From: JAABSP01 sp011390135
GTDB taxonomy: Bacteria; Desulfobacterota; Desulfobacteria; Desulfobacterales; JAABSP01
Assembly: GCA_011390135.1 (NCBI GenBank)
Contig: JAABSZ010000076.1
Coordinates: 1-17,093, forward strand
Direction: 5' to 3'
DNA: 17,093 nucleotides
Shown: piece after piece, positions 7,684 through 14,697 of the stretch
Layout of the letters: each line of letters starts with the position of its first letter
Numbering within the stretch: position 1 is the first letter of the stretch
Notes under the pieces: generated by a model
What the model saw: only the letters and a program-made list of their open reading frames with translations
What the model was told of the DNA's origin: nothing
The model's database searches: none
Made by a program: the position numbers and the translations under genes

Positions 7684-7713
7684 AGGAGAACCAATTAAAT
7701 TCATGGGAGATTC

Positions 7714-8385
7714 ATGAAACAGTTTGCCGTTATCGGGATCGGAAATTTCGGCCGTTATCTGGCCACCCGCCTCTATGAGAAGGGGCACGATGTGCTGGTG
7801 ATCGACAAGAACGCCGCCCGGATTCAGGAGATCAAGGATGTGGTGAGCCAGGCCGTGGTCGCAGACGCCACTGATCCCAAGACCATGGAGGGGTTTGAGC
7901 TGGAGAAGATGGACGGGGTGATCATCTGCATCGGCACGGTGTTGAGCAACTCGATTCTGGCCGCGCTAACCATGACCGAACTCGGGGTCAAAAACCTCTA
8001 TGCCAAGGCATTGAGCCACTCCCACGGACGGATTCTCAACCGGATCGGCGTCACCGAAGTCCTCTTTCCGGAAAAGGATCAGGCCGTCTCCCTGGCCGAG
8101 CGGCTCCACAACCCGAACTTGCTCGACTACCTCCCCTTTATCAAAGGGTACAGCATCTCCAAATTCACCCCGCCCGAAAATTATATCGGTAAAAGTCTCC
8201 GGGAGCTGGACATGATCAACAAATTCGGGGTGCAGGTGATCGCGGTGGAGGAGAACCCGATGGGAAAGATGAACATCATCCCCACCGGGATCTATACCCT
8301 GAAGGCCGGGGATATCCTCGTGGTGCTGGGCCCCGATGATGCCCTGAAAAATTTTGCCGACGAGAAGGCCGAGGAGGAGGAGTAG
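7714..8385 (+). CDS. ktrA: Potassium channel regulatory subunit KtrA/TrkA (single RCK)
   Basis: KtrA is the cytosolic nucleotide-binding gate that forms a ring under KtrB and opens or closes it with ATP/ADP or NAD(H). The 223-residue product has one RCK_N Rossmann domain with GIGNFG at 8-13, an acidic residue ending the second strand (VIDKN) and a middle VVADATD stretch. A TrkA_C domain follows at about 140-215 (YIGKSLREL to GDILVVLG). A single RCK unit and about 220 residues mark the Ktr rather than the double Trk form. The tail is acidic (EKAEEEE). The only nearby ribosome site, GGGAG at 7705-7709, is just four bases from the ATG. It ends four bases before the 3' end of the convergent pepA. 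Confidence 0.94.
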   Translation: MKQFAVIGIGNFGRYLATRLYEKGHDVLVIDKNAARIQEIKDVVSQAVVADATDPKTMEGFELEKMDGVIICIGTVLSNSILAALTMTELGVKNLYAKALSHSHGRILNRIGVTEVLFPEKDQAVSLAERLHNPNLLDYLPFIKGYSISKFTPPENYIGKSLRELDMINKFGVQVIAVEENPMGKMNIIPTGIYTLKAGDILVVLGPDDALKNFADEKAEEEE

Positions 8386-8389
8386 GGAT

Positions 8390-9892
8390 TTAAAGCCTCT
8401 CCATGAGATCACAGAGCAGGCGCACTCCAAAGCCCTTTCCGCCGGGGCCGGCATACGCGTCCTTCTTTTTCGAGTAGGAGGGCCCTGCGATGTCGATGTG
8501 AGCCCATCGGGTCTCGCCAACGAACTCGGAAAGAAATAGGGCCGCGGTGATCGCGCCGCCCCAGGGGCTGTTGGGCATATTGTTGATATCGGCAAACTCG
8601 CTCTTCAGCAGTTCTTTGTAATCCTCGGGCAGGGGCATCCGCCAGCACCGCTCATGGGTCTTGTCTGCGGATTCGAGAATTTTTCGGGGCAATTCGTCTT
8701 CAAAGGAGAAGACAGCCGCGATCTTCTCCCCAAGTGCCATGAGACAGGCCCCGGTAAGGGTGGCCATGTCGATGAGGGCATCGGGCTTGTAGGTTTCGAC
8801 AGCATAGGCGATCGCGTCGGCCAGGATGAGACGGCCCTCCGCGTCGGTGTTGCCGATCTCCACGGTCTTTCCGGAATAGGTGCGGATGATGTCACCGGGA
8901 CGGGCTGCGCCTCCTGAAGGCATGTTCTCTGCGAGGGGAAGAATGCCGATGATCCGCTTGTCCGAAGCCCCGATCTTTGCCGGCCCGAGCTTTGCCGGCC
9001 CGAGCTTTGATAGAGTGATGAGTGCCGCGCCCACGGCCGCAGCCCCGGACATATCGCTCTTCATGGTCTCCATGCCGTCTCTGGATTTGATGTCAAGTCC
9101 CCCGGAATCGAAGGTGACGCCTTTGCCGATGATCGCGATGGTCTTTTCGGCTCCTTTGGGCGCATAGTCGAGGATCACCAGCCGCGGGGGCCGCAGACTG
9201 CCGGCCCCGACCGCAAGGAGTGCGCCGAAGCCCTTCTCTTCCAGTGCCTTTTCATCCAGCACCGTCACCTGAAGATCGGTCTCTTCTGCCTGTTTTGCGA
9301 TCTCGTGGGCAAATTGATCCGGGGTCTTGTGGTTGGAGGGCATGGAGATCCACTCCCTTGCCATGACCGTTCCGGCACAGATCGTCTCTACCCGCGGGGG
9401 CAGATCGGCGAGCTTTTTTTCAAGATCGGCCTTGACCAGGAATTCGATTTTTTCGACCGGCCTCTCCTTTTTCTCCTTTTTGTACCGATCGAAGACATGG
9501 TTGCCCAGAAATGCCCCTTCCATCATGGCCGTTGTCAGCGCCTCCGGGTCCAAGCCGCACTTTTTCGCGGAGGGAACCGCAAAGAGAACCTCTTTGATCT
9601 CCTGTTTCACCAGCCCCTGAACCGCCTTTCCACAGAGGGCCCGGAAGGCTTCCGGATCGAGCTTTTCAGCCTTTCCGATCCCCTTGAAGATGATCTGATC
9701 GGCCGATACCTTCTCATCGGAATAGAAGATCAGCTCATCATCTTTTTCCCCCTTGAAGGTTTTGATCTTCCTTGCCCGGCGGATCAGCCCGGTAATGACT
9801 TTATCCTCGTGAATCTCCTTGTCCTCGCAGACCGGAATCACCAGGGTCTCTACCTTTTCCTTGCTCAGATCGGCGCTTTGCAGATGCAGCAC
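8390..9892 (-). CDS. pepA: Leucyl aminopeptidase (M17, PepA)
   Basis: This is a two-metal hexameric cytosolic aminopeptidase that removes N-terminal residues and, in several bacteria, cleaves Cys-Gly. The 500-residue product has an N-terminal domain (about 1-165) and the M17 catalytic domain. Metal and catalytic residues are visible in GKGVTFDSGG (K257, D262), K269, MKSDMSG (D280) and the signature NTDAEGRL at 348-355 (D350, E352, R354). Translation starts at a GTG (9890-9892) with AAGGAAA a few bases upstream. Residues 297-306 are a duplicated KLGPA caused by a 15-bp DNA repeat. It is the last gene of a co-directional set with a CULT protein (60-base gap) and a HyuA-type protein. Confidence 0.96.
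   Translation of the reverse strand: MLHLQSADLSKEKVETLVIPVCEDKEIHEDKVITGLIRRARKIKTFKGEKDDELIFYSDEKVSADQIIFKGIGKAEKLDPEAFRALCGKAVQGLVKQEIKEVLFAVPSAKKCGLDPEALTTAMMEGAFLGNHVFDRYKKEKKERPVEKIEFLVKADLEKKLADLPPRVETICAGTVMAREWISMPSNHKTPDQFAHEIAKQAEETDLQVTVLDEKALEEKGFGALLAVGAGSLRPPRLVILDYAPKGAEKTIAIIGKGVTFDSGGLDIKSRDGMETMKSDMSGAAAVGAALITLSKLGPAKLGPAKIGASDKRIIGILPLAENMPSGGAARPGDIIRTYSGKTVEIGNTDAEGRLILADAIAYAVETYKPDALIDMATLTGACLMALGEKIAAVFSFEDELPRKILESADKTHERCWRMPLPEDYKELLKSEFADINNMPNSPWGGAITAALFLSEFVGETRWAHIDIAGPSYSKKKDAYAGPGGKGFGVRLLCDLMERL
8976..9005. repeat. 15-bp tandem duplication inside pepA
   Basis: The 15-base unit TTTGCCGGCCCGAGC (plus strand) occurs twice in direct succession (8976-8990, 8991-9005), and the first bases of a third copy follow. 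In the pepA frame it encodes KLGPA twice, before a related KIGAS. The duplication lies in a surface-type loop between the metal-site strand and the DKRIIGILPLAENMPSG segment, where the family tolerates length change. Being a multiple of three, it keeps the frame. Confidence 0.9.
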
Positions 9893-9952
9893 TAGATTTC
9901 CTTTCCCATAAGTCGATGGATATTGATTTTTTTAAGTTTTGAAAAGCCTTAG

Positions 9953-10426
9953 CTACTGGATCAGATTGGCCAGAATGAGCCCGTAAAAACCGTGTTCCTT
10001 TCCCTGATACTGCCACCCCAAGTGGGCATAGCAGCTCGAACAGAGAGAGAAGCGCCAACTGTAGCCGGCAAACCAGGTGAACTCCGAGGTGAAGTCTCCC
10101 CGGTTCATACAGCCCGGGGCATCGGAAAAGCAGCCGATGTCGAAGACAAAGCCCCCGGGATTGGCAAAGGTATGTATATGGCCCCCGTTGACGGAGATGA
10201 TCCGGTCTGCGGTGGTGATCTCATGGCGGCAGGCGCCGCAGCGGATGGCCTTTTCCGCTTCGAGATCGGTTTTGTCCTGTGTTCCGGGATCGGGCGCGGC
10301 CCCGGAAGCGCCGCCCCTTTCCCCGCTGCCGCCCTTTGCATTCAGCAGAAAAAATTTCCTGAAGCGATCCTCGAAACGATTTTCGTCGGCCAGGTTATCC
10401 CTGAGCCTGAAAGATGATATGCTCAT
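9953..10426 (-). CDS. Cereblon-like CULT-domain protein
   Basis: This is a bacterial relative of the ligand-binding domain of cereblon (CULT domain), a zinc-stabilised beta-tent fold that binds cyclic imides and thalidomide. In the 157-residue product the domain covers about residues 61-155. Zinc cysteines are C63/C66 (CGAC) and C129/C132 (CSSC). The segment HTFANPGGFVF at 85-95 matches the cereblon VNPHGYVHE region. FTWFAGYSW at 116-124 and HLGW at 135-138 supply W118, W124 and W138, equivalent to human W380, W386 and W400, and the ending HGFYGL matches FWGL. Human H378 aligns with F116. Residues 1-60 are an extension with a Gly/Ala/Ser-rich linker. No membrane segment is seen. MsrB, which shares the fold, is excluded because its catalytic cysteine motif is absent. 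The start has only a weak ribosome site. It lies 38 bases behind the hyuA-type gene. Cellular function of bacterial CULT proteins is unknown. Confidence 0.9.
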   Translation of the reverse strand: MSISSFRLRDNLADENRFEDRFRKFFLLNAKGGSGERGGASGAAPDPGTQDKTDLEAEKAIRCGACRHEITTADRIISVNGGHIHTFANPGGFVFDIGCFSDAPGCMNRGDFTSEFTWFAGYSWRFSLCSSCYAHLGWQYQGKEHGFYGLILANLIQ

Positions 10427-10464
10427 TAATCAAGGATAGAATTTCATCGGAGATTTTGCATGGA

Positions 10465-12150
10465 TCAACCGCCGGAAAGAGAGCCGATGATCGTCTCATA
10501 ACCGTGGATCAGCCCCGGCTTCACCTGCACCTTCACCCGGATGTTCCGGCCCGTGGTGTAAAAGCCCTGCACCATGTTGAACTGCATCTCCTCGACCACC
10601 TCCATTGCAAGATCCTCTTGGGATGCACCCATCCGGACCGCCTTGTTCTTCAGTAGTTCAAAAGCCTTTTTCACAGCAAGTTCTTTGGAGAAATCCTTTT
10701 TCACCGCTTCTTCGAAACCCTCTTCGGGCGCTGCCGAAATCCCGCGCTGGGTATCGCCGAAGAGCGTCACCTCGCAGGTGGTCCGGGCAAGGGCCGCGCC
10801 GATGGCATTGGCCACATGCCATCGGGGAACCACTTGGACCTCATAGGTGCTGCGCTGGGAAAGGCGGCGGGCAAAATCGGGGGCAGGGCCGCCGAGAATA
10901 AGGATCTTATCCGGCTTTACCGTCAATCCCTCCTGAAGCTCATGGATGGTATAGACCGGCTTGCTGTTGATCATCTCGATCATCTCTCCTGCGCTCTTCA
11001 GTATCCGGTCGCAGGCCCCGTCGAAGATCCGGGTTGCGGCCTCCTCCAATGAGATCGAAAGCGCATCTGCAATCGTTTGAATTCCCTTCCGTGCGGCGTC
11101 TTTATCCCCGTTCTCCATCAGCCCCAGCACGAGAACCGCATCGGTGGGCGTGGGATTTCTTCCGCCGAAGGCCATGGCAGGCCCCAGACGTCCCGGGCCG
11201 ATCTTCAATTCCCCATTTTCCACCGAGACCGCGCTGTCGCCCCCGATGCCGATGGAGCGGGTCTCCAATGAACGGATCAGGGTCTTGTGCTCCCCCAGGG
11301 TGATGCCCAGCGGGTCGAGCAGGGGAACTCCATTGGTGAGCACGGCCATATCCGTGGTGGTTCCGCCTATATCGAGCACCAGGCAGTCTCCCTTTTTCGG
11401 CGCAAATCCGATCGCGCCCATGACGCTGGCGGCCGGGCCTGAAAGGATGCTCTGCGCGGGAAAATCGAGGGAGGCCTCAAAGCTCATGGTCCCGCCGTCT
11501 GCCTTGAGTACATGGATGGGAACTGCAAGCCCTTTGTCTGCAAGGGAATTTTGTACTGCCTCGTAGAATTTTCTGTGGATGGGCCTGACAGTGGCATTTA
11601 AAAAGGTTGTGGCGATCCGCCGGGGGAAGTTGAGATTGCCGGAGATCTGATGCCCCATGAACATCTTGCCGAAATCGGGCTTGAGCTGTTCATGGATGGC
11701 CAGTTCATGGCTCGGATTCCGGGTGGAGAACTTGCCCACAATCCCCACATTACGGATGCCGACCTCCTTCAGCTTTTTGGCAATCCCCGCGATCTCGTCC
11801 CTGTCAACCGGTTCGGTCTCCCGCCCCCGGTGATCCATCGCGCCCGAGACCGCATAGTAGTGGGGATTGGTCCGAAAGAGTTCCGGATCGATGCCGGGGC
11901 CCGAGGCCACGATCATCCCCACCTCCGGGTTCTTCCCCTGGACAATGGCATTGGTGGTCAAAGTGGTGCTCAACACCACCCGATGGATATCCTCCGGATC
12001 GATTCCCTCGGTGATCTTCTCGATACCGCTCAGCACCGCATCGAAAAGCGCCGCAGTATCGGTTGCCACCTTGACCTCCCGGATCAGCCCATCTTTTCCC
12101 AGCAGAACCACATCCGTATGCGTACCGCCCACATCCAGCCCGATGATCAT
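10465..12150 (-). CDS. HyuA-type hydantoinase/oxoprolinase family ATPase, without HyuB partner
   Basis: Family members use ATP to activate and open small cyclic amides (5-oxoproline, N-methylhydantoin) or to carboxylate ketones. The 561-residue product shows the actin-like ATPase motifs: DVGGTHTD at 6-13, STTLTTNAIVQG at 61-72, LSGPAASVMGA at 236-246, DIGGTTTDMA at 260-269, GIGGDSAV at 301-308 and ILGGPAP at 418-424. Classical HyuA is about 650-700 residues and is paired with HyuB; this one is shorter and neither neighbour is HyuB. The true substrate is therefore open. The ATG at 12150 has GGGGGAA about six bases upstream, and a strong promoter match lies just beyond. It is first of three co-directional genes, followed by the CULT protein and pepA. 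Family assignment is firm, function is not. Confidence 0.9.
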   Translation of the reverse strand: MIIGLDVGGTHTDVVLLGKDGLIREVKVATDTAALFDAVLSGIEKITEGIDPEDIHRVVLSTTLTTNAIVQGKNPEVGMIVASGPGIDPELFRTNPHYYAVSGAMDHRGRETEPVDRDEIAGIAKKLKEVGIRNVGIVGKFSTRNPSHELAIHEQLKPDFGKMFMGHQISGNLNFPRRIATTFLNATVRPIHRKFYEAVQNSLADKGLAVPIHVLKADGGTMSFEASLDFPAQSILSGPAASVMGAIGFAPKKGDCLVLDIGGTTTDMAVLTNGVPLLDPLGITLGEHKTLIRSLETRSIGIGGDSAVSVENGELKIGPGRLGPAMAFGGRNPTPTDAVLVLGLMENGDKDAARKGIQTIADALSISLEEAATRIFDGACDRILKSAGEMIEMINSKPVYTIHELQEGLTVKPDKILILGGPAPDFARRLSQRSTYEVQVVPRWHVANAIGAALARTTCEVTLFGDTQRGISAAPEEGFEEAVKKDFSKELAVKKAFELLKNKAVRMGASQEDLAMEVVEEMQFNMVQGFYTTGRNIRVKVQVKPGLIHGYETIIGSLSGG

Positions 12151-12193
12151 AAGAGATTCCCCCTGTTATCCGATGTTTTCTCCTGCATCTTTG

Positions 12194-12222
12194 ATGCTAT
12201 CGGAAATGGTGAGGGTTGTCAA
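12194..12222 (-). promoter_or_regulatory. Predicted promoter of the HyuA-CULT-pepA gene set
   Basis: On the minus strand a perfect TTGACA (12217-12222) is followed after exactly 17 bases by TAGCAT (12194-12199), which keeps the three most important -10 positions. Transcription would start near 12187, giving a leader of about 37 bases that contains the GGGGGAA ribosome site. It is the best promoter match in the window. Confidence 0.6.
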
Positions 12223-12238
12223 ACGGCAAAAGCGGCAG

Positions 12239-12255
12239 GATTCGGAAGCCGAATC
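12239..12255. promoter_or_regulatory. Inverted repeat upstream of the hyuA promoter (possible operator)
   Basis: GATTCGG and CCGAATC form a perfect 7-bp dyad around AAG. Its centre is about 60 bases upstream of the predicted hyuA start, a usual position for an activator, and also upstream of the candidate promoter for the YchF-like gene. A transcription-factor site is inferred; no regulator gene is in the window. Confidence 0.4.
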
Positions 12256-12272
12256 TGAAAAAGGGCTTGACC

Positions 12273-12300
12273 TTCATACCATTATCGCGCAGACTATAAA
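12273..12300 (+). promoter_or_regulatory. Candidate promoter for the YchF-like gene
   Basis: TTCATA (12273-12278), then 16 bases, then TATAAA (12295-12300) on the plus strand, about 48 bases before the ATG at 12348. The -10 is good and the -35 moderate. It overlaps a second possible minus-strand promoter at 12293-12323. Confidence 0.35.
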
Positions 12301-12323
12301 ATTTTCGTTTGAATCTTTGTCAA
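12293..12323 (-). promoter_or_regulatory. Second possible upstream promoter toward hyuA
   Basis: On the minus strand a perfect TTGACA (12318-12323) is separated by 19 bases from TATAGT (12293-12298), a five-of-six -10 match. The long spacer weakens the call. If active, it would transcribe through the 12239-12255 dyad toward hyuA and give a leader of about 135 bases. Confidence 0.3.
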
Positions 12324-12347
12324 GTCCCCCACATCAGGAGTGTTGAA

Positions 12348-13382
12348 ATGAAACTGGGCATTACCGGTCTTCCCGGGGTCGGGAAGACGACCATATTCGA
12401 AGCATTGACCGGCAATTTCTCTGAGACCGCAAACAAGGCCGAAAGCCGGATCGGAACCGTGAAGGTTCCGGATGAGCGGGTGGATGTATTGAGCGACATG
12501 TACAAGCCGAAAAAGACCACCTATGCGCAGGTGGAGTACTTTCTGCCGGGAATGACCGGTGCATCGGAGAAGAAAAAGGATGATCCAGCGATCTGGCGCG
12601 GGGTCCGGGATTGTGATGCGCTGATCCATGTGATCCGGAACTTCGGCGGGTACGGCTATGAGACGCCCGATCCCGCGGGGGATTTTACTGCACTGGATCA
12701 GGAGCTTGTGATCGCGGATCTGATGGTGGCGGAGAAGCGGCTGGAGAGGCTGGATGCGGATCGGAAGCGGGGCAAGCCGGTTGTTCAGGAGGAGATCGAT
12801 CTGCTGCACCAGGCAAAAGAGCATCTGGAGGCGGAAACGCCCCTGCGCAGGATTCCGGAGATCGCATTCTCTCCGCTGCTGCGCGGATTTGCCTTTCTGT
12901 CGGCAAAGCCGATGCTGATGCTCTTCAACAATGAGGATGACGATGATGAACTTCCCGAGGCCAAAGGGCTGGTCGATCAGGAAAAATCGATGGTGATCAA
13001 GGGGAAGCTGGAGCATGAACTCTGTCAGATGTCTTCGGAAGAGGCCGAGGAATTTTTAAATGAGTTCAATATCACGGCTTCGGCAATGGACCGGGTGATC
13101 CAAAGTTCCTATGATCTTCAGGGGCTCATCTCCTTTTTTACGGTGGGCGAAGATGAGGTGCGGGCATGGACTATCCGGGAGAGAACCGATGCGCAGGATG
13201 CGGCCGGAACCATCCACACGGATCTGAAAAAGGGCTTCATCCGGGCAGAAGTGATCTCCTATTCTGATCTGATGAGAGCCGGCAACATGGCTGAGGCGAG
13301 AAAGCAGGGAACCCTGCGGCTGGAGGGAAAGACCTATATCGTGCAGAACGGAGACATCATCAATGTTCGCTTCAATGTTTAG
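12348..13382 (+). CDS. YchF/OLA1-like P-loop protein with DUF933 C-terminal domain
   Basis: This 344-residue protein belongs to the YchF/Obg-related group, ribosome-associated P-loop NTPases that often prefer ATP. It has a P-loop GLPGVGKT at 7-14, a YchF-like TVKVPDERVD stretch at 37-46, a central helical part at about 115-240, and a strongly conserved DUF933/TGS-like C-terminus from about 258 (SFFTVGEDEVRAWTIR, GFIRAEVI, LRLEGKTYIVQNGDI). Canonical YchF is about 363 residues and has a DxAG G3 motif; here that region reads EYFLPGMTG, with no aspartate. The G4 site reads FNNED (193-197). It is therefore probably a divergent paralogue rather than the housekeeping YchF. I chose the ATG at 12348 with CAGGAG seven bases upstream; a TTG frame from 12309 adds unrelated residues. 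Confidence 0.85.
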   Translation: MKLGITGLPGVGKTTIFEALTGNFSETANKAESRIGTVKVPDERVDVLSDMYKPKKTTYAQVEYFLPGMTGASEKKKDDPAIWRGVRDCDALIHVIRNFGGYGYETPDPAGDFTALDQELVIADLMVAEKRLERLDADRKRGKPVVQEEIDLLHQAKEHLEAETPLRRIPEIAFSPLLRGFAFLSAKPMLMLFNNEDDDDELPEAKGLVDQEKSMVIKGKLEHELCQMSSEEAEEFLNEFNITASAMDRVIQSSYDLQGLISFFTVGEDEVRAWTIRERTDAQDAAGTIHTDLKKGFIRAEVISYSDLMRAGNMAEARKQGTLRLEGKTYIVQNGDIINVRFNV

Positions 13383-13497
13383 GTGAATTTTGGAAATGAA
13401 TGTCCCGGCAAAGGTCTCGGGGGTTTCGCCTCCGCTCTGTCCACTCCGTCGATTACTTTGTCCCTTTTCAGTGGGATTTTGATTCCGGAAAATCGCC

Positions 13498-14697
13498 TTA
13501 GAAGGCCGCACAGAGCCGGCTGGCCACACTGTCGAGAAAACGCATTCCGTACCGGGTAAGCCTGCATCGGCCCCGGCCTGTCCGGACCATCTCTTCATTT
13601 TCAAGCTCTTTCAGGGTCTTGCCGAAAATCTTCTTGAAGTCGAGATCGAACATCCCCTCGAACTGGGGGATGTCGATTCCCTCCCGCTTCCGCAGCCCCA
13701 GATAGATGGCCTCGATCATCCGCTGCTCCTGGTCAGGCTTCTCCTTTCCCTCCGACGGAACCTGCCATTTCGACAAGCGCTCTACATAATCGGACAGATT
13801 CGGATAGTTCCAGCTCCGAAATGGATGGAGATAGGAGTGTGCGCCGGGTCCAATGCCCAGGTAAGGCATGAAATTCCAGTATTTGAGGTTATGCTGGGAG
13901 CGGGTCTCCGGAGAGCAGGCATAGTTGGAGATTTCATACTGATCATACCCCTGATCTTCCAGAAAGGCGATGGTAAGATCGAAAAGTTCGACCGCCTTCT
14001 CATCAGGCATGGGGGTGATGATTCCCTTCCGGCGCTTCTCATCCATCGGGGTTCCGGGCTCATAGGTGAGCATATAGCAGGAGAGGTGCGCGGGCCGATG
14101 ATCCACGGCCCGTTTGAGATCATCCATCCATCCATCCCGGGTCTGTCCCGGAAGGCCGTAGATGAGGTCGAGACCGATGTTTTCAAAACCGGCTCTTTGG
14201 GCCTGAACGATTCCGAAGACCGCATCCTTCCATGAATGGATGCGGCCCAGAAATCGGAGATTGTCATCGCTGAAGGATTGGACGCCCAAGTTGATCCGGT
14301 TGATACCGGCACTGCGGTACAGCTCGAATGCCCCCAGATCAGCGGTTTTTGGGTTTACCTCGATGGTCACTTCGGGGTTCGGATCGATGCGGAAAATCGT
14401 ATAGAGGGCCGTAAAGATGCGGCGGATCTGCGTCGGCTTCAGCACAGATGGGGTGCCGCCGCCGAGATAGATCGTGTCGAAACAGAGCGGCACATCGGCC
14501 AGAAGGCGCATCTCCCGGAACAGCGCATTTATATAGACGGGAATCAGGGATAGATTGGTATCGGAATTGAAATCACAATACTGGCATTTGCATAAGCAGA
14601 AGGGGACATGGATGTAAAGGCCGGCGCTGTTTTTGATAGCCTTTGCCGCCCCATCTTCTGTCAATCCTTTTGAAAGTATTGATTGATCTCGCTGCAC
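13498..14697 (-). CDS. hemW: Radical SAM heme chaperone HemW
   Basis: HemW (earlier called HemN-like coproporphyrinogen oxidase) is a radical SAM protein that carries heme and delivers it to haem-protein targets. The 399-residue frame has the iron-sulfur motif CLCKCQYC (C34, C38, C41 plus an extra C36), GGGTPS at 79-84, GVQSF at 138-142 and DLIYGLPGQT at 177-186. It also has the HemW-specific HNLKYW at 269-274 and then GIGPGAHSY. The residue pair after the third cysteine is DF, not the xC of true HemN, supporting HemW. A HemN_C domain ends the protein. The start is uncertain: GTG at 14697 overlaps cobA-hemD by 37 bases, while a TTG at 14664 overlaps its stop. No strong ribosome site supports either. 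Confidence 0.93.
   Translation of the reverse strand: MQRDQSILSKGLTEDGAAKAIKNSAGLYIHVPFCLCKCQYCDFNSDTNLSLIPVYINALFREMRLLADVPLCFDTIYLGGGTPSVLKPTQIRRIFTALYTIFRIDPNPEVTIEVNPKTADLGAFELYRSAGINRINLGVQSFSDDNLRFLGRIHSWKDAVFGIVQAQRAGFENIGLDLIYGLPGQTRDGWMDDLKRAVDHRPAHLSCYMLTYEPGTPMDEKRRKGIITPMPDEKAVELFDLTIAFLEDQGYDQYEISNYACSPETRSQHNLKYWNFMPYLGIGPGAHSYLHPFRSWNYPNLSDYVERLSKWQVPSEGKEKPDQEQRMIEAIYLGLRKREGIDIPQFEGMFDLDFKKIFGKTLKELENEEMVRTGRGRCRLTRYGMRFLDSVASRLCAAF

Noticed and set aside
6565..7788. Minus-strand open frame of 407 codons opposite ktrB
   Set aside because: Low-complexity composition typical of antisense frames, no domain, and it crosses the ktrB-ktrA junction, where both plus-strand genes are certain.
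9893..9952. AT-rich gap between the CULT gene and pepA as a terminator or separate promoter
   Set aside because: No stable GC-rich hairpin and no convincing -35/-10 pair; it holds the pepA ribosome site and is consistent with co-transcription.
9953..10426. MsrB (methionine sulfoxide reductase) as identity of the CULT protein, which shares the beta-tent fold
   Set aside because: The catalytic MsrB cysteine motif is missing, while the FTWFAGYSW and HLGW tryptophans match cereblon.
13383..13497. Possible terminator between the convergent YchF-like gene and hemW (CGGGGG-TTTCG-CCTCCG at 13418-13434, and TCCC-N8-GGGA-TTTT at 13461-13480)
   Set aside because: The first hairpin has a G-U pair and no T tract, and the second has only a 4-bp stem. 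Neither is strong enough to call.
13498..14697. Oxygen-independent coproporphyrinogen oxidase HemN as identity of hemW
   Set aside because: The fourth cysteine of the HemN CxxxCxxCxC motif is absent (CDF), and the HemW-type HNxxYW is present.
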